From NCBI GenBank assembly GCA_032717465.1, contig CM064670.1, positions 12,250,679-12,314,678 of the forward strand: a stretch of DNA of 64,000 nucleotides, written 5' to 3'. The notes under the pieces are model-generated. The model was not told where the DNA came from and made no database searches. It saw nothing but the letters and a program-made list of their open reading frames with translations. Shown here in pieces: positions 43,915-54,595 of the stretch. Position numbers and translations under genes: made by a program. Source of the DNA: Coenobita brevimanus. Its lineage: Eukaryota; Arthropoda; Malacostraca; Decapoda; Coenobitidae. Each line of letters starts with the position of its first letter. The stretch's first letter is position 1.

Positions 43915-44670
43915 GGTAGGTGAGAGTGTGTAGTGATGGTGTGGTCACGAAAAGAGTGTGTAGTGATGGTGTGGTTACGTAAAGAGAGTGTGTATTGATG
44001 GTGTGGTAACGTAAAGAGAGTGTGCAGTGATTGTGTGGTCACGTAAAGAGAGTGTGCAGTGGTGGCGTGGCCACGTAAAGAGGGCATGCAGTGGTGGCGT
44101 GGCCACGTAAAGAGAGTGTGCAGTGGTGGCGTGGCCACGTAAAGAGAGTGTGCAGTGGTGGTGTGGTCTCGTAAAGAGAGTGTGCAGTGATGTGGTCATG
44201 TAAAGAGAGTGTGTAGTAATGGTGTGGCCACGTAAAGAGAGTGTGCAGTGATGGTGTGGAAGTAAATCGAGTGTGCGGTGATGGTGGGGTCACATTAAGA
44301 GAGTGTGCAGTGATGGTGTGGTTATGTAATGAGCGTGTGTAATAATGGTGTGGTTATGTAAAGAGAGTGTGCAGTGATGGTGTGGTTATGTAAAGAGAGT
44401 GTACAGTGATAGTGTGGTAACGTAAAGAGAGTGTACAGTGATGGTGTGGTTATGTAAAGAGCGTGTGTAATGATGGTGTGGTTATGTAAAGAGAGTGTGC
44501 AGTGATGGTGTGGTTATGTAAAGAGAGTGTACAGTGATAGTGTGGTAACGTAAAGAGAGTGTACAGTGATGGTGTGGTCAAGTAAAAAGAGTGTGCGGTG
44601 ATGGTGGGGTCACATTAAGAGAGTGTGCAGTGATGGTATGGTCACGTAAGGAGAGTGTTTGTGAACAGGA
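43915..44670. repeat. 32-bp minisatellite with higher-order structure
   Basis: About 23 units of 32 bp (TGTGGTCACGTAAAGAGAGTG + TGCAGTGATGG, shown in two parts). A multi-unit block with the GTACAGTGATAGTGTGGTAA variant appears at 44400 and again at 44528, so higher-order duplication has occurred. A unit can be read WCGHVKRV, close to WFAHVERM of the adjacent LINE family. Confidence 0.9.
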
Positions 44671-44872
44671 TGGTGGGAAGGGTATTATATGCAAGGCTGG
44701 ATCCAGCACGTTGGAAATTGGGAAGCATAATTCTTAACGGACTTACCACTTAATTCATTTAATCAAATCAAAATGCGCATTTATATTATTGCCATGCTCA
44801 TGTTTTCATTGATTTGATTCTGCAAGATATTTATTGCATTTATTTCCATAAATTGTCTGTCTACCGTCCTAT
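44671..44872. other. No feature recognised
   Basis: A short AT-rich stretch between the minisatellite and the LINE. Confidence 0.3.
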
Positions 44873-44874
44873 CC

Positions 44875-47830
44875 ATTTATCTATAGTCAGACGCTTTAAT
44901 CCGGTATGCGAAGGCCACAAACAAATCGCTTCCATGTCCCCTTGCCCCTGTCATGTCGCTGTCCTCCCACCAATTAACACCCCCTCTCTCACATACGTTT
45001 CCGCTCCATCCCTCCATCTCATCTTCGGTCTTCCTCTCCCTCTCCACGTCACTCACATAGACTGTCCTAGCTACTTACTCTCCATCCTCTCCACATGGCC
45101 AAACACCTCACTGTATTTCACCTAATGCTTTCTATCACATCCACATCCACACCACAACGCTCTTTTATTTCCTCATTTGAAAGTCTGTCTCTCCATGTAA
45201 CTCCACATGCTTCTCTTAAATAACTAATTTCCACAGCTCTTACCTTTGACATGTGTCCTTCCAGCAAGGTCCAAGCTTCGCTTCCATCCATAAGAGTGCG
45301 GATTACATTGCTATAATGCTGCGTCTTTTTTACTTCCACGCTCACATTGCTATTTCTTATCACTGCTTTCAGCGAAACATCAACAATTCTTCTCTGTTGT
45401 ACCTTCAAGCACTTCATCTTCCAAAATTCCATCCTTACTCATCACATTACCCAAGTACTTAAATGCACTCACATTTTCTACTTCCTCACTACCCATCATC
45501 ACTGTGCATTAGTGACTTCATTTCTCACGAACACCACAGTTTTACTCTTCCCTACGTTCACCATTTGATTCCGATTTTTACATACTCTCCCAGACTCATT
45601 CACCAAGCCTTCCAGATCCCCTTCGTCTTCACATAACAATACAGTATCATCTGCAACCAACAAAAGAGGAAGTTTCCAAATGCTGCCCTCTCTCATTAGG
45701 ACCGCTTCAACATCCACTGCCCCTACTTTGTATCTCCTTTACAACTCCATCCATATACAATTTGAACACTCACGGGGACATCACAAATCCCTGTATCAAT
45801 CCAACAGTCGGATAAAAAATTCACACAGTTCACCATCCACACGCACGGCAGCCATAGCGCCTTTATACCTTCTATTCACGGCATCCGTAGCTTCCCATTT
45901 ACTCCACATATTTTTTTTTTTTCACATTCCCTGTCCAAGCAATCTGTCATATGATTTCTCCAAATCCATGAAGGCAGCATACAACTTCTTTCCCTTTTCT
46001 AGAAGCTTTTCCACTAAACTTCTTAGCATGAATATCTGATCTACACAACTTCGCCCCTTCCTGAAACCTCCTGCATCTACTACTAATTCCTGTGTTATTT
46101 CACCAAATCCATGAAGGCAACATACAACTTGTTTCCCTTCTCTTTAAACTTTTTCACAAAACACCTTAGGATGAATATCTGATCAGCACAACCTCTTCCC
46201 TTCTTAAAGCCTCCCTGTTCTTCTCCAACTAATTCTTCTGTTATTTCCCTAACTCTGCCAATAAATATCGTACCATATACTTTTCCCATTACACTACGAC
46301 AAATGTCCCTATTATTACCACACACATCTTTTTCCCCTTTGCCTTAGTACAGGGGAAAAATATTATACCTGACTTTCAATCCTCTGGGACTCTACCTTCC
46401 CCTCAGGCCAATCTGCACATCTTCCATATACATTTTGCTACTATCTCTCCCTCGTGATTCAGCATTTCACCACACACTCTACCAGTTCTTGGGGCTTTCC
46501 CTTTTTTGACTTTATTGCTTCCACAACTTACATCCTACTGATCTCTTCCTCCTTTTTCATTTCTCTCATGCTCCCAGCCATTCCCTAGTCATTCATACTC
46601 GCGTTACTATCATTCTCTATGTTTAACAGTTCCTTAAAGTATTTCCTCCATCTGCTCGCTTTTTCTTCTTTCTCCACCAGCAATCTGCCATTTTTTATCT
46701 TTCACTTCCCTACTACCTTCTCTCCCTGCCTTACACTCTTGACTTTTCTAGAACATTTTCTTACATTCCCTCCACTCCTCACTCAAATTCCTTCCAAACT
46801 CTTCACCCACTCGCCTCTTACTCTCTCTTACCAGTCTTTTCATGTCTCTACTCTTCTTTACATTATAACTCTCTATTCCGTCTCAACTTTCTCCATGCCT
46901 CTGCTTCCTATCCACTCACTATTTGCTTTCTTCTTTTGTGCCACCGCTTGTCTTACATCTTCATTCCACCATGCTTTTCCTTGCACCTCCTTGCCTCATC
47001 TCTTCACCCTTAATTTGCTGCACAGACTTTTTCTGTGAATACCTTGCACGCACCTTCCACCTCCCGGATCTGCTCCAGATCATATCTAAACAGTTGCTCT
47101 TCCACTTCTTTATTATATTTTGTCTCTTTTTTTCAACCTTCCCTCTTTGTATGGACTGCTTTCTCCTGCCATTTTCTTCTTATATTCATCCAGCGGATTT
47201 GTACCTTGCCTCTCACCACTACTAAGTGGTGGTCAGAAAGTCCACATCCCCAACCTCTGTATCCTCTCGCATCCAGCACATATCTTCTCATTCTCACATC
47301 GACGCACAAATAATCAGTCACTGCCTTCCGTTCATCCAGCTCACCATCCACCCAGCTCATCACTTGCCATGTATACCTATGGTATTGGCTATCACCAATC
47401 CCATTCCCGTACAAATGTCCACCATATCCAACCACTTCTGCAGGCTCTCCACACTCACCAACTACTCCACCCATCTTCACATTCCCTACTTTTCCATTCA
47501 TTTTTCAAATCAAAAGCACTCTCTCAGTCCCCTAAAACATTTCCATGCATGCTTCCACATTTGGCCAGAAATCATCATTCACTCTGCTTGCTTGGTCTTC
47601 TGTCGGCTCATATACACACACTGTCGCCAACGCTTGTATTCCTACATTTAATCGTACCCGCACAATCTGTGAATCAACTGATCCATACTCTCTTCCCTTT
47701 CCATCTCTTGCACACAACAATACATAAACCCTCGTGTGCCCTCTCTTCCTCACCTACTCCTACACATAAACCCAATAACATTGTTTGTATTAGAAGTACT
47801 CATTGGTTTTCCAATAATGGGGGATCGTAC
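44875..47830 (-). pseudogene. RTE-like LINE ORF, copy 2, multiply broken
   Basis: The minus-strand counterpart of 25430-28240. From right to left it has endonuclease remnants (NDDFWPNVEACMEMF near 47535-47580; DARGYRGWGCGLSDHHLVVV near 47222-47280), then reverse transcriptase blocks EEQGGFKKGRGCADQIF (46190), YVAFMDL (46105), the catalytic LLLVADDTVLL (45640-45670), LVNESGRVCKNRNQMVNVGK (45560) and WTLLEGHMSKVRAVEISYL (45235-45275). The 3' UTR ends CCGGATTAAAGCGTCTGACT followed by ATAGATAAATGG. The usual Phe before ADD is Val here. A segment with FMDL is present twice (about 45965 and 46100), showing a local duplication. Frameshifts and stops occur throughout, so it is inactive. Confidence 0.8.
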
Positions 47831-48360
47831 TCCGTTATGCCTCCAATCCATCTGTGATATGAATGAGTCTGAGAGAAGTAAAAGCAATGACGGCCAGTGT
47901 GATGAATGGATGGAATTCGAGAATGTGAGAAAAACTGAGGCATAGAATATGAGAATGCAAAACTCACTAAGAACAGGAATGGATGGACGATATAAGGACA
48001 GGTTCTCACGATTAATGTAGCTTGAAATTTTACGAAATTAGCCCTTATCCCACACCGTTCACGAGGAAAATTACTTTGTGAATCGTTCTCGTGTGAGCTG
48101 CAGCCGAGAATTTTTAAAATTTTAGTGAGTGAGTAAGCGGATGTATTAACAATACCACTGATAACGCTGTTAATAGTTATTCCTCATTTTGTGCTTTCAT
48201 CATCCTGGTTTTGAATCCATTTATTTCTGTATTTAGTAAATGAGTATGTTGTCAACGTGTACTGCAGATCCTGAACTCATATCATGAAATAGATGAACTG
48301 GATATATACTGTACTGGACTGTTGCAGGAAAAAGAACAGCGACATTCTCTCACATCACAT

Positions 48361-48365
<5 letters not shown>
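47831..48365. other. No gene recognised
   Basis: Frames of about 69 codons overlap on both strands at 47736-48009 without motifs. Confidence 0.4.

Positions 48366-48433
<68 letters not shown>
48366..48433. repeat. (AT)n microsatellite
   Basis: About 34 AT units. Confidence 0.97.
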
Positions 48434-48437
<4 letters not shown>

Positions 48438-48439
48438 TT

Positions 48440-48737
48440 GTGGTAGGTGGGGGCGCTCACCATCCACTCACTTGATGTAGTGCTGCTCTCAGGTGTCTGC
48501 CCTTTCCTCTCTTCCATCTTTCTTTCCTTCCATCCTCTTATGTCTTTCTTTCCTTCATTCTTTCCTTGTCCTTCTGCCTACGGGTGACTTTACACTCCCT
48601 CCTCTGTCTTTCTTTCCTTCATTCTTTCCATTTCCTTCTGCCTGTGGGTGACTCTACACTGAGTGACAAGCCAAATGGTTTCCCGTACACCAGGAAACCA
48701 TTTACTAAGCTGGGTGGTAACCATATAGCCAAATTTT
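48440..48737 (+). repeat. Repeat E with internal duplication, upstream of SINE1
   Basis: CACCATCCACTCACTTGATG, GTGACTCTACACTGAGTGAC, ACCAGGAAACCATTTACTAA and GGTAACCATATAGCC match 36776-36931. A segment of about 65 bp (GTCTTTCTTTCCTTCATTCT .. GGGTGACT) is tandemly doubled at 48541-48660. Confidence 0.65.
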
Positions 48738-48948
48738 GGCACCTGGTGGTTTAGTGCGTAATTATTGCGCTCCAGTCGGATTGAGCCGGTGAAGGTTTAT
48801 ATCAAAGGGATGGTTGGGGTTGATTGCTCATGTAATGCCACTCAGGGATGAGTGAGGCTGGTCACTCTCATCTTAAATGTCGAGACCAATGCCTAACCCC
48901 GGGCTCCTACGCTCCTCATGGGGCAGCGTAGGATTGGATGGTGGATGG

Positions 48949-48949
<1 letters not shown>
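48738..48949 (+). mobile_element. SINE1 copy, complete
   Basis: GGCACCTGGTGGTTTAGTGC at the A box, GGTTTATATCAAAGG at the B box, and the full body to GGATTGGATGGTGGATGGC, passing into (TA)n. Confidence 0.8.

Positions 48950-49015
<66 letters not shown>
48950..49015. repeat. (TA)n microsatellite at SINE1 tail
   Basis: About 32 TA units, continuous with the SINE1 3' end. Confidence 0.97.
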
Positions 49016-49017
<2 letters not shown>

Positions 49018-49247
49018 CGTTATAACTTTTTTATTTATTTTCAAATAATAGGTAGCCTACATCATAAATTGATGAACTTTTGTTTGAAAACAAAGAAAAA
49101 TGCCCTTTTTCCTCTCAGTTTTAAAAAAAGATCATCGCCAAATCAAAAAATGGATTACCATATATTTAACGTTACAACACGCAAGTTTAACCACTTTCAT
49201 AATCTTTATAAAGACTTTTTTTTTGTATAACTTTATAGACTTGCACA

Positions 49248-49331
49248 GAAGATTTTAGAACTGTTTAGAACTTTCTCGAACAGTTTGTTATGTTCTAGTA
49301 TGGTTTAACATTGTTTAGAACATTCTAGAAT
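49248..49331. promoter_or_regulatory. Heat-shock-element cluster
   Basis: Two perfect three-unit HSEs (nGAAnnTTCnnGAAn): AGAACTTTCTCGAAC at 49267-49281 and AGAACATTCTAGAAT at 49317-49331. The first extends leftward in 5-bp register as GAA-n2-TTT-n2-GAA-n2-GTT-n2-GAA from 49248, three of these five units being exact. The cluster ends 142 bp before the ATG of the frame at 49473. HSF binding is inferred from the consensus only; the stretch is AT-rich and could be chance or a transposon terminus. Confidence 0.5.
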
Positions 49332-49466
49332 AATCTAAATTTTTCTAATCGGGACGCAGTTTTCAGCATGTAACAGTTATCTTCACAGTTTGCAGGTGAA
49401 CAGTCAGCAAAATAATTGCTTAGTGTGTTATTGTTATACAGTATATTAAATATTCTTATTTTTCAG

Positions 49467-49472
49467 ATAAGC
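49467..49472 (+). promoter_or_regulatory. Possible 3' splice site before the ATG
   Basis: TATTCTTATTTTTCAG ends at 49466, a strong pyrimidine-plus-CAG acceptor, and the ATG follows six bases later. A possible donor, CAG|GTGAAC, lies at 49394/49395, which would give a 72-bp intron in the 5' UTR. Both sites are by eye. Confidence 0.4.
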
Positions 49473-50348
49473 ATGATGTCGCACAAAGGAAGTGATACCA
49501 TCGTACAGAAGAACAAGGATGTCTGGACCAATAATTTTGTGTGGTTCCAGCAGTCACATAGAAGAGGAATTGTGCCTTTTGAAGAATCTTTATTAGAAGA
49601 AAAATGCAGAATGCCAAACCAAATGCAAGTTGTTGGACGTTATCAGTTTCTTGGAGCAAAAACTGAATTAAGAAAAAAACGAATAGTCGAAATTTCCAAA
49701 GAAGTTACAAAATTATGGGAGATTAAATTTAACTCATCACATGTGTCAGATCAAGCAATACAAGCAAAGCTTGACAAAGTGCTAAAATCTTGCGATGAAT
49801 GTCTCAAGAGGGGAAAATATGATGCCCTAAATAAACTTTCTGATATCACAAAAGTAAATGGTCAATGGCAATCCACTGAAGACAACTCTACGACCTACAA
49901 GTGCAAAGCAAAGGAGAAGTGGGGTATTGAACATGTCAAGTTGCAAGTAAGGAAACCATTCACCCTTCAAAAAGACGAAAACTTTCACGAAATTCCAAAT
50001 ATCAGTAATGAAAGGTGGAATTCAAGAGCAATTCTCGTTATCCTTGCGTTCATTCTTATACCTACAACAAGGAAGATCTTGGAGAAGATATGCAGATTCA
50101 TTTCGTACGAATGGGCAGAGTACTGTTTTACTAATCAGATGTACAATGAAAATGACTTCAAGAGCTTGTCAGAAATATTGAAACCTTACAAAAAAGCACT
50201 AAACTCATTGCAGAATCACTGGAAGCAGGAGCCATCCTTACTCAAGATACCAGGAAGTAATCAGTGTGCAGAACGTGCAGTGATGCAGGAACTTTATGCT
50301 GCCTGCAGAAACAAGCCAAACTGCAACTTAGATTTAGTTTGGTATTAA
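49473..50348 (+). CDS. Uncharacterised 291-residue protein
   Basis: The best coding candidate of the window that I cannot trace to a LINE. I choose the ATG at 49473 because the frame upstream crosses a splice-acceptor-like sequence and has no other ATG. The product is Lys/Glu-rich. Visible blocks are VWTNNFVWFQQSH (17-29), a charged helical stretch (62-112) with LRKKRIVEISKEVTKLW, LSDITKVNGQW (122-132), ERWNSRAILVILAFILIP (180-197; hydrophobic, could be a buried helix or a membrane segment) and SNQCAERAVMQELYAACRNK (262-281). From memory, LxDITKVNGxW-type and NQCAERA-type blocks occur in a multi-copy, uncharacterised arthropod family, possibly transposon-derived; I cannot confirm it. No zinc finger or catalytic motif is obvious. 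Intact over 876 bp, whereas nearby LINE frames are broken. An HSE cluster lies upstream. Confidence 0.6.
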   Translation: MMSHKGSDTIVQKNKDVWTNNFVWFQQSHRRGIVPFEESLLEEKCRMPNQMQVVGRYQFLGAKTELRKKRIVEISKEVTKLWEIKFNSSHVSDQAIQAKLDKVLKSCDECLKRGKYDALNKLSDITKVNGQWQSTEDNSTTYKCKAKEKWGIEHVKLQVRKPFTLQKDENFHEIPNISNERWNSRAILVILAFILIPTTRKILEKICRFISYEWAEYCFTNQMYNENDFKSLSEILKPYKKALNSLQNHWKQEPSLLKIPGSNQCAERAVMQELYAACRNKPNCNLDLVWY

Positions 50349-50639
50349 ACAGTGATTTTAAGTATTAATACATATGTATAAGCTCTTTTGATTTTTTTTT
50401 ATTACTATACTTGTAATTATACACTTGCAAAAATCGATTTTTTTTATATCGGGGGGGCTTTTTTTTTTTTTTTTTTTTTTTTTTTAATGAGAGGATTTAG
50501 GGCTTTTTTCTTTGTTTTTAAGCAAAAGTTCATAGACTTGAGGTACAGGAACATAAGGTTGTAAAAAAGTTTTAACCCTAATAGGACTACATACAGTTAC
50601 ACAGAGAGTAGGCCAGCATGCTCTCCAGTTCAAATTTCT
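50349..50639. other. 3' flank with long T-run
   Basis: AT-rich. Contains G7-C-T27 at about 50451-50486. No canonical AATAAA follows the ORF closely. Confidence 0.5.
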
Positions 50640-53600
50640 TTAACTATCTACACCAAACTTCATGCACAGTACACACTACACTTCTTTTTCCAAAATTAAA
50701 AAAATGGCGTCTCATCACCAAGCCTCGGAGTCCCCAGGGGGGGGTACCATAAATGCCCCCACCATCCGCCCCTCTCCCGGTGACGACTCGAGGTGCCTGG
50801 AACCACTGTCTGACTCTCTTCTTCTTCATTTCTGCAACATTCGTGGCCTTTCCTCTAACTTTCGCTCTGTTGAGCACCACCTCTCCTCCTCTAAACCTCA
50901 CCTTCTTTTTCTAACTGAGAGTCAGCTGTCTGAGGCAACTGACAGCAAACCCTTTTCTGTATCCTCCTACTTTCTCTATGCTCATTTCAAAGCCAAAGGT
51001 GGCTGTTGTGTATATATGCGCAACAACTTATCTTGCTCTCGTGTTCCTGAACTCGATTCTTCTGAATTCTCTACACTCTGGCTTCGGCTTTCCTGTCATT
51101 CTCTGACTAAATATATCTGTGCTGTTTACTTATCCCCTAATTCTACTGACTATCAAAAATTCTTTGACTATCTTACTTCTACGATGGAACACATTCTATC
51201 CATTTCTCCTTTCTCTGAAATCTCCATTCTAGGAGATTTCATGTTCACCACCGCCTTTGGCTCTCCTCTCCTTTCACTGATCCACCTGGTGAACAAGCCT
51301 ACATCTTTTCTATCCTTAATGACCTAGAGCAGCTTGTGCAGCACCCTACCCGTATCCCTGACCGCCTTGGAGAGAGCTCCAACATACTTGACCTCTTCCT
51401 CACAACTAATCCTTCTGCTTACTCTGTTAATCTTTTCTCTCCGTTGGGCTCCTCCGATCACAACCTTATCACCTTAACCTGTCCTATCACTCCGGTATGG
51501 CCTGTGGACCCTCCAGGGAAACGTCGTCTGTGGCATTTTGGAGCTACGGACTGGGAGGCCCTCAGGCAGTACTTCTTTGATTTTCCCTGGAATGATTATT
51601 GCTTCCATTGCCGCGAGCCATCTGAGTGTGCCTTGCGCATTGCGGAGGTTATTCTCTTGGGCATGGAAGCATACATTCCTTTCTCATATCCTTTGACTAA
51701 AGCAAGAAAGCCTTGGTTTAATCACGCTTGTTCTAATGCTGTCCGCAACAAGGAGAGGGCCTACAAAAGGTACCGGAGCCAGACCACCCTTAAATTACAT
51801 CATCTTTACGTTTCTGCCCGGAATCGTGCTAAGTCTGTTCTTCGCTCTACTAAAAATAATTTCATCCATACTAAATGCTCTCAACTCTCCAACTCGAATT
51901 CTTCCCGCTCCTTCTGGCACCTTTCCAAAAACCTTTCTAACAACTTTACCTCATCATCCTTCCCTCCTCTTTTCTACTCTGATGGTTCTGTAGCTATTTC
52001 ATCTACTGATAAAGCAGATCTCTTCGCACAGACTTTCTCCTCCAATTCCACCTTAGACGATTCCGGTGCTGTTCCTCCATCACTTCCCCCCTATGACTTC
52101 CTCATGGCTGACATTAAAATTTCTTCAGCTGATGTATTTTCTGCCATCACTGGCCTCAGTACTAACAAGGCATATGGGCCTGATGGGGTCCCTCCTGTTG
52201 TTCTCAAGAACTGTGCTTCTGTGCTTACACCCTGCCTAGGCAAACTCTTTCGCCGTTGTCTGTCAACTTGTACCTTTCCTTCTTGCTGGAAGTTTGCTCT
52301 CATTCAGCCAGTCCCAAAGAAGGGTGACCACTCCCAACCCTCCAACTATCGTCCAATTGCTTTAACGTCCTGTGTTTCAAAAGTTTTCTAGTCAATTCTC
52401 AATAGAAAAATTTTAAGGCATCTTTCCTATCACAACCTTCTTTCTGATCGTCAGTACGGGTTCCATCAGGGACGCTCCACTGGCGATCTTCTCACCTACT
52501 TTTCAGACTCCTGGTCATCCTCCTTTCGGGACTTTGGCGAAAGCTTTGCCATTGCACTTGACATCTCAAAGGCTTTCGATCGAGTCTGGCATAAATCTTT
52601 AATTCCAAACTGTCCTCCTACGGTTTCTATCCTTCTATCTGTGCCTTCATCGCTAGCTTCCTTTCTGGTCGTTCTATAGCCGCTGTTGTAGACGGCCATC
52701 GTTCTTCTCCTAGATCTATCAACAGTGGTGTTCCTCAGGGCTCTGTCCTATCACCAACTCTCTTCCTTTTATTCATCAATGATCTTCTAAGCTGTACATC
52801 TAACCCTATCCACTCATACGCTGATGACTCCACCCTTCACCTTTCCATTCGGTTCCCGCAACGCCCATCTCAACAGTTACTTCAACAAACAAGGGATGAG
52901 GCTATGGCACACCTAATGTCTGACTTGGCTCGTATCTCTGACTGGGGTAAAAATAATATGGTTGTTTTTAATGCATCTAAGACTCAGTTCTTACACCTAT
53001 CAACCCAACAAAATCTTCCACAGGTATACCCATTAATGTTTAATAATATTCAGCTTAATCCTGCATCATCCCTGAACATGCTTGGGGTTTCATTTACTCG
53101 GGACTTATCTTGGAAAGATCATATTACAGCTCTTGTAAAATCTGCTTCCAAGAGATTGGGTGTGCTAAGTCAACTCCGCTCTTTCTTTACCCCTGCACAA
53201 TTGTTGACTCTATACAGGAGTTTTATCCGCCCCTGTGTGGAGTACAACTCTCATGTGTGGGGAGGCTCCCCACATACAGCTCTTCTCAATAGGGTGGAGT
53301 CAAAGGCTTTTCATCTCATTAACTCTCCTCCTCTTACTGACTCCCTTCAACCTCTGTCTCTTCGCCGCACTGTTGCATCTTTATCTCTTTTCTATCGCTA
53401 CATTAATGGTCGCTGCTCCTCTGAACTGTCTGCTTGCATTCCTCCACCTCTACAACGGGCGCGAGGCACCCGTCTGGCAGCAAACTCTCATCCCTTTTCT
53501 GTCCAACTCTCTAATGCAAGAGTTAACCGTTACTCCCAGTCTTTCATTTATGCAACAGGTCAACTCTGGAACTGTCTCCCTTTGTCTGTATTTCCTGCTG

Positions 53601-53748
53601 CCTATGATCTCCAATCTTTCAAACTCAGTGTGTACAGGCATCTCAAAATGATCGGATTTTGAATTTGGCTCTCCATTGAATTTTGTTTTTCTCTTGGAGA
53701 GAACTGTTACTGCGGGCTCATGGCCTTTGGTTCCTTCTTCCTCTCATA
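50640..53748 (+). mobile_element. LINE-J copy 2, with endonuclease and reverse transcriptase
   Basis: The longer LINE-J copy. The 5' limit is uncertain; the first coding ATG is at 50704. It carries an APE-type endonuclease, a reverse transcriptase and the same 3' UTR as copy 1 (GGGCTCATGGCCTTTGGTTC), ending CTCATAAAA and passing into (AT)n and (GATA)n. No ORF1-type gag is seen, so it is either 5'-truncated or a single-ORF design. It is about 98% identical to copy 1 by eye in the first 300 shared bases. Confidence 0.85.
50704..53662 (+). pseudogene. LINE-J endonuclease-reverse transcriptase, three lesions
   Basis: Three frames together cover one ORF. Frame 1 (50704-51327) is the APE-type endonuclease N-terminus: LHFCNIRGLSSNFRSVEHHL, PHLLFLTESQLSE and [10 protein letters not shown] missing A near 51240 shifts the frame. 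Frame 2 (to 52391) has [27 protein letters not shown] (the endonuclease SDH motif) and [11 protein letters not shown], ending in TAG where copy 1 has GAG (52389). A further one-base deletion near 52604 (AATTCC against AATTTCC) shifts the frame again. The catalytic SYADDSTL (about 52817-52840) is intact, unlike copy 1. The last frame runs 52904-53662 with RPCVEYNSHVWG. Few lesions imply recent loss of function. Confidence 0.85.
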
Positions 53749-53820
<72 letters not shown>

Positions 53821-53837
53821 TAGATAGATAGATAGAT

Positions 53838-53868
<31 letters not shown>

Positions 53869-53950
53869 CAGTATATGCATTTCTATAGCTAGCTAGATAC
53901 AGTATATGCATTTCTATAGCTAGATAGATAGAGATACACACAAACATATA
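53749..53950. repeat. (AT)n-(GATA)n at LINE-J 3' end
   Basis: About 33 AT units, then GATA units and a duplicated GATACAGTATATGCATTTCT segment (53868, 53899). Confidence 0.95.
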
Positions 53951-54204
53951 CACTTATTGAGACAAAATGGAAAAATCCCATAATCAAGGTAGCGTAATAC
54001 TCTGTGGTGTAGTCTGATCCGCCTGTTTCGCCCCGTACTGAAATATTCCACATCATTTTAATTTGATCTACTTCATACATGCCTCTCACCCTCCTGCATC
54101 GTCCGAAAGCTTCATTATTCTATAACACTGCCTGGAAATGAGTTATGAACAACGTCAATGCATGCAAGTAATTAACATGTGTGGTTGTCCCCCCATCAGT
54201 AGTA

Positions 54205-54362
54205 AAGTCTCTTCTACACTAAACAAAATCGTCTGGCGTAGACATCACAGTAGGGAAGGCGTTACTGGAGACGCTTTTGTATCCTTTCAATACCAGACTC
54301 ACATCAACCGAACAAAATCCTATGGTGACAACAAGAATAGAATATACAAGACGTCATGGTAT
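54205..54362 (+). repeat. MITE-C-related sequence
   Basis: CACTAAACAAAATCGTCTGG at the left and AGACGTCATGGTATGAAAAT at the right resemble the motifs of 9358-9432 and 43251-43450. Confidence 0.4.
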
Positions 54363-54504
54363 GAAAATGGTAAATGGAATTATATCTGATGGGGTGTTGG
54401 TCACCCTGTCCCTCTAGGGAGTCACTGCTAAGCTGAAAAAAAGAGTCAGACTGGAAGGAGAGTAGATTTTTTTCTTCCTATAAGAAGAAGAAGAAGCTGC
54501 AGCA

Positions 54505-54595
54505 GCAGCAACCGAAGTAGTACTAGTTGCAACCCCCCGGTTCATCTGAATATGACCCCAGTGGACCACAAACTGAAGTTGTCCCTCTCTTTCTT
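54505..54595 (+). repeat. Dispersed repeat F, partial copy 4
   Basis: CCCGGTTCATCTGAATATGA and GTGGACCACAAACTGAAGTT match 32520-32565. Confidence 0.5.

Noticed and set aside
47120..47857. 245-codon plus-strand open frame
   Set aside because: It lies antisense to the endonuclease region of the minus-strand RTE-like LINE; the LINE reading has recognisable motifs and this one does not.
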